This document shows positions 5,899 to 7,818 of a stretch of 7,818 nt of DNA, in pieces (position 1 is the first letter of the stretch; each line of letters opens with the position of its first letter). The DNA is from UBA4246 sp045113475 (GTDB lineage: Bacteria > Bacillota > Clostridia > Christensenellales > Aristaeellaceae), in assembly GCA_045113475.1 (NCBI GenBank), contig JBGUIY010000184.1:1-7818 (forward strand), written 5' to 3'. Both the position numbers and the translations under genes were made by a program. Below the pieces are notes generated by a model. That model searched no databases, was not told the DNA's origin, and saw only the letters and a list, made by a program, of their open reading frames with translations.

Positions 5899-7083
5899 TT
5901 ATCCGCGGTAAGTTGAGAGGATCCAATCGCTCCAAGCGCTGTAGGCGCTCTCATAATCCGTCTGAAAGAAGGACTCGAAGCGTCCCTGCCCGAAGCAGAA
6001 TGCGCTCACTTTCTCAAATCCGTACCGGTCTGACAAATACGCGATAAATGACGTTGCCATGCAGACACTCATTTCATTGCCCGGATCGATCGCCTTTTTC
6101 GGCCCGCGGTAAAGCGTTGTTTTTTTCAGCGGCATGCTCTCGTAAGCCGTTCCCCAGTTCATCCCTTTGGTAAGGCATACGCAGGCGACAGCGTCGTTCA
6201 GGATTCTGTAATTCTCCGGGCTTTTTTCATTGGTGCCGCCGCCCCGCTTATACATTTCGGCGACCTGGCCGTCGAGACGGTCCATGTTAGTGGTTGCGAT
6301 CACTTCGCTGTAGGGATCGACGCAGGAGCCCAGATACCAGGCATAGCCCAGCTGTTTCCATTCGGTTGTTTTGCCGCCGAGCAGGGAAAGCAGATACAGT
6401 TCCTCTCTGTGCCAGTAGTAGTTACCCATATTCAGCATGATCCTGTCTTCAAGCTCCGACCACGCGTAGTCTCCGCCGGAAAGGATGGAGATATCGACGT
6501 ATTTTGCTGCGCGTTCAGCCGGATACTGGTCCGAGCAGTGCTTTTTCAGATAACTGCGGATGAACTGAAGGCTCTGGTTTGTCCGGTTCAGGTAAGCCGA
6601 AAGGTATTCGTTCAGGGGCTGGCCGTCTGTATTCAGCAGACTCAGTTCGGAAGACAGGCGGAAGCTTTCAAACTGCGCGTCCAGGTTCCTTGCCTGGTTG
6701 GTCGTTTCGGGGAGCGACAAGTGGACATCCCCTTCTTTGCCGTACACAACGATCGTCCGGGACGCTTCGTCGTAGTTGACAGTATTCTTTCCGGCCTGTG
6801 CATGAAAGGAGAAAAGCAGTCCCGCGGCTACGCATGCGATGGTCACGGCCGCGCTGATCAGCAGCCTGATCTGCCTGCGCCGGACCTTTTTCAAAAAGTC
6901 GATTTCACGGCTGTCTTCCTGCATTCTCGGTTCGGGTTCGGACATCTGCGCGCAGAGTTCACGGCATGTTTCGCATTCTTCCAGGTGCTTCTTCACCTCG
7001 CTCTGGCTTTCCGGCGTCAGGAGCCCGTCCATATACATCGGCAGCAGATCCTGCACGATATTGCATGAGAGTTTATCAGTCAT
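5899..7083 (-). CDS. Membrane anti-sigma factor with zf-HC2 zinc finger and pseudo-peptidase-like outer domain
   Basis: The 394-aa product is the likely partner of the ECF sigma factor just upstream. Its N terminus carries a putative anti-sigma zinc finger: Cys7, then HLEECETC with His33, Cys37 and Cys40. One transmembrane helix follows (about 72-94), preceded by the basic stretch KKVRRRQ. The remaining 300 residues would face outward. There, EWKQLGYAWYL (241-251) resembles the WLxEGLAxYL element of gluzincin metallopeptidases but has Leu in place of the Glu ligand. HREEL (225-229) stands where HExxH would be expected, and TSFIAYLSDRYGFEKV (344-359) resembles the C-terminal helix of the peptidase MA-like family; this reads as an inactive peptidase fold. 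The outer part holds six cysteines. The start is the ATG 8 nt after AAAGGAG and overlaps the sigma stop by 4 nt (ATGA). A longer open frame upstream is the sigma gene's shadow. Confidence 0.87.
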   Translation of the reverse strand: MTDKLSCNIVQDLLPMYMDGLLTPESQSEVKKHLEECETCRELCAQMSEPEPRMQEDSREIDFLKKVRRRQIRLLISAAVTIACVAAGLLFSFHAQAGKNTVNYDEASRTIVVYGKEGDVHLSLPETTNQARNLDAQFESFRLSSELSLLNTDGQPLNEYLSAYLNRTNQSLQFIRSYLKKHCSDQYPAERAAKYVDISILSGGDYAWSELEDRIMLNMGNYYWHREELYLLSLLGGKTTEWKQLGYAWYLGSCVDPYSEVIATTNMDRLDGQVAEMYKRGGGTNEKSPENYRILNDAVACVCLTKGMNWGTAYESMPLKKTTLYRGPKKAIDPGNEMSVCMATSFIAYLSDRYGFEKVSAFCFGQGRFESFFQTDYESAYSAWSDWILSTYRG

Positions 7084-7556
7084 TTTCTCAGCTCCTTTAT
7101 CAGCAATTGTTTTGCGCGGTAGTAGTTGACACGGGCCCAGTTTTCTGACTGGTGCAGGATCTCGCCGATCTGCCCGAAAGACAGGCCGCCCAGCAGCCGC
7201 AGATACATGATCTCCCGCCATTGCTCCGGCAGTTGATGGATCTCTGCGAGTATCTGTTCGTGGCCGGTTTTTTCGATGACCGTTTCTTCGGCGGATTCGG
7301 AAGCAGGCTCCGCAATACTGTCGAGCGGGAGTTCGCCGTGCTTCTTTCTGCAGTATGTCCGCAGGACATTTTTGGCTATTCCGCACAGCCACGTACTGAT
7401 CTGGCAGCTGCCGTCGAAACGGCCGATGCTGCCGACTGCCCGGAAGAAAGTCTCCTGCGTCAGTTCCTCCGCAAGGTCGGGAGACCCGGTCTTTGCGAGC
7501 AGGAAACGGTATACAGTATCTGCATGCTGCCGATAGATCGTGTCCAGTTCAGACAA
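7080..7556 (-). CDS. ECF (sigma-70 family) RNA polymerase sigma factor
   Basis: The 158-aa product has the two-domain ECF layout. Region 2 covers about residues 3-72, with IYRQHADTVYRFLL, DLAEELTQETFFRAV and STWLCGIAKNVLRTYCRKK. Region 4 covers about 100-158, with LPEQWREIMYLRLLGGLSFGQIGEIL as the helix-turn-helix that would contact -35 DNA. I chose the TTG at 7556 because a strong AGGAGG (7566-7571) lies 9 nt upstream and because MSELDTIYRQ is a typical ECF N terminus. The in-frame ATG at 7580 has no ribosome binding site and sits inside the predicted promoter -10. The gene overlaps the anti-sigma gene by 4 nt, so the two are translationally coupled and form a signal-responsive switch: the membrane partner holds the sigma factor until an outside cue releases it. 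The cue and regulon cannot be read here. Confidence 0.93.
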   Translation of the reverse strand: MSELDTIYRQHADTVYRFLLAKTGSPDLAEELTQETFFRAVGSIGRFDGSCQISTWLCGIAKNVLRTYCRKKHGELPLDSIAEPASESAEETVIEKTGHEQILAEIHQLPEQWREIMYLRLLGGLSFGQIGEILHQSENWARVNYYRAKQLLIKELRK

Positions 7557-7565
7557 GCCTGTCTC

Positions 7566-7571
7566 CCTCCT
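7566..7571 (-). promoter_or_regulatory. Ribosome binding site deciding the sigma factor TTG start
   Basis: AGGAGG on the minus strand lies 9 nt before the TTG at 7556-7554. It falls inside the longer open frame, where it would be read as Arg-Arg codons if the ATG at 7580 were used. Confidence 0.8.
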
Positions 7572-7579
7572 TTCATCCA

Positions 7580-7608
7580 TTAATGCCGGAAAAAGGGGAT
7601 TCGTTACA
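7580..7608 (-). promoter_or_regulatory. Probable ECF-type autoregulated promoter of the sigma/anti-sigma operon
   Basis: On the minus strand TGTAAC (7608-7603) has the AAC core typical of ECF -35 elements. After a 16-17 nt T-rich spacer comes GCATTAA (7586-7580) as the -10. Transcription would then start near 7573, a few bases before the AGGAGG of the sigma gene, which gives a very short leader. Autoregulation is known for many ECF operons; here it is inferred from position and motif. A CCGGAAAAA direct repeat (plus strand 7586-7594 and 7613-7621, 27 bp apart) flanks the -35. Confidence 0.5.
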
Positions 7609-7687
7609 CATACCGGAAAAAACCGTTGAATGATATTGATTCCCAAATGGTTATACTGTTCTCAATTTAATATTCATCACATACCTT

Positions 7688-7704
7688 CTGATTAAAACAA
7701 TCAG
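7688..7704. repeat. Short AT-rich inverted repeat, operator-like
   Basis: CTGATT (7688-7693) and AATCAG (7699-7704) are perfect inverted copies around AAAAC. The site lies about 80 bp upstream of the predicted ECF -35, a possible regulator site or a chance palindrome. No T run long enough for a terminator follows. Confidence 0.3.
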
Positions 7705-7741
7705 TGTCAATAAACATCGCCGCAATTACAAATGGAAGCCA

Positions 7742-7766
7742 TGTAGCGGCGGCGCCTGCGCCGCCA
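7742..7766. repeat. Short dispersed palindromic repeat, copy 2
   Basis: After TGTAGC, GGCGGCG (7748-7754) pairs with CGCCGCC (7759-7765) around a CCTG loop. The first 17 bp match the copy at 1782-1798 with one difference. No T run follows, so it does not look like a terminator. Its form, a TGTAG lead followed by a GC-rich palindrome, resembles small intergenic palindromic repeats seen in gut Clostridia genomes; that comparison is from memory. Confidence 0.55.
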
Positions 7767-7818
7767 TCTTCGTGGCGTAAAGGCTGCCTCAATAATGAAG
7801 ACGACCCGAAAACAATTA

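Larger units (their letters stand above)
7609..7818. other. Intergenic region upstream of the sigma operon, no supported gene
   Basis: No credible coding region is visible. The part from 7620 to 7735 is AT-rich, in contrast with the rest of the window, and holds a 6-bp inverted repeat at 7688-7704. The GC-rich palindromic repeat copy 2 lies at 7742-7766. An ATG at 7795 opens a plus-strand frame (MKTTRKQL) to the window edge, with only a weak AAAGG 11 nt before it; it could be the start of another gene but cannot be supported from eight codons. Confidence 0.55.

Noticed and set aside
5935..5949. Hairpin AGCGC/GCGCT as a terminator for the plus-strand operon
   Set aside because: The stem is only 5 bp, lacks a following T run and lies inside the anti-sigma coding region.
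6409..7068. A 219-codon plus-strand open frame inside the anti-sigma gene
   Set aside because: It is antisense to a gene with clear zinc finger and membrane helix, has no ribosome binding site of note and no recognisable domain.
7084..7392. N-terminal extension of the anti-sigma frame into the sigma gene
   Set aside because: The extra residues are an out-of-frame reading of the sigma factor, and the ATG at 7083 has its own AAAGGAG site and starts right before the zinc finger.
7795..7818. Start of a plus-strand gene at ATG 7795
   Set aside because: Only eight codons are visible and the upstream AAAGG is weak with 11-nt spacing, which is too little to call.

Overview
The window looks like a piece of chromosome from a high-GC, Clostridia-like member of the Bacillota, probably an uncultured gut or rumen anaerobe. 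The grounds are strong AGGAGG-type ribosome binding sites, GTG and TTG starts, tight operon packing, a CotH-family protein, a GH127 arabinofuranosidase and an ECF sigma factor paired with a zinc-finger anti-sigma factor. The taxonomic call is inference; no marker gene is present.

Left part (1-1713): the 3' portion of an exported CotH-kinase-family protein whose start lies outside the window, closed by a clear rho-independent terminator. Then comes about 250 bp without a gene (1714-1959). It holds GC-rich inverted repeats, one copy of a short repeat that recurs near the right end of the window, and a good extended -10 sigma-A-type promoter.

Centre (1888-5886, plus strand): a three-gene transcription unit. 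It encodes a family-I-like lipase/esterase without signal peptide, a complete GH127 beta-L-arabinofuranosidase with all catalytic and zinc ligands visible, and an XTP/dITP pyrophosphatase (RdgB/HAM1) fused in frame to a PAT-type GNAT acetyltransferase. Gaps are 44 nt and 4 nt. The products are all predicted cytoplasmic, which fits intracellular processing of imported arabinosides next to a nucleotide-pool housekeeping enzyme; no single pathway clearly joins all three.

Right part (5899-7608, minus strand): a convergent two-gene operon, ECF sigma factor then membrane anti-sigma factor, overlapping by 4 nt (ATGA). The sigma gene is preceded by a likely autoregulated ECF promoter, whose position argues for a TTG start at 7556. 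The outer domain of the anti-sigma factor looks like a degenerate gluzincin (peptidase MA-like) fold. The last 210 bp (7609-7818) carry no supported gene, only inverted repeats and the second copy of the short repeat.

No CRISPR array, tRNA, rRNA, transposase or phage gene was seen. I found no wholly new multi-gene system. The most distinctive items are the RdgB-GNAT fusion with a fossil-like start/stop junction, the pseudo-peptidase anti-sigma factor, and the small GC-rich palindromic repeat.
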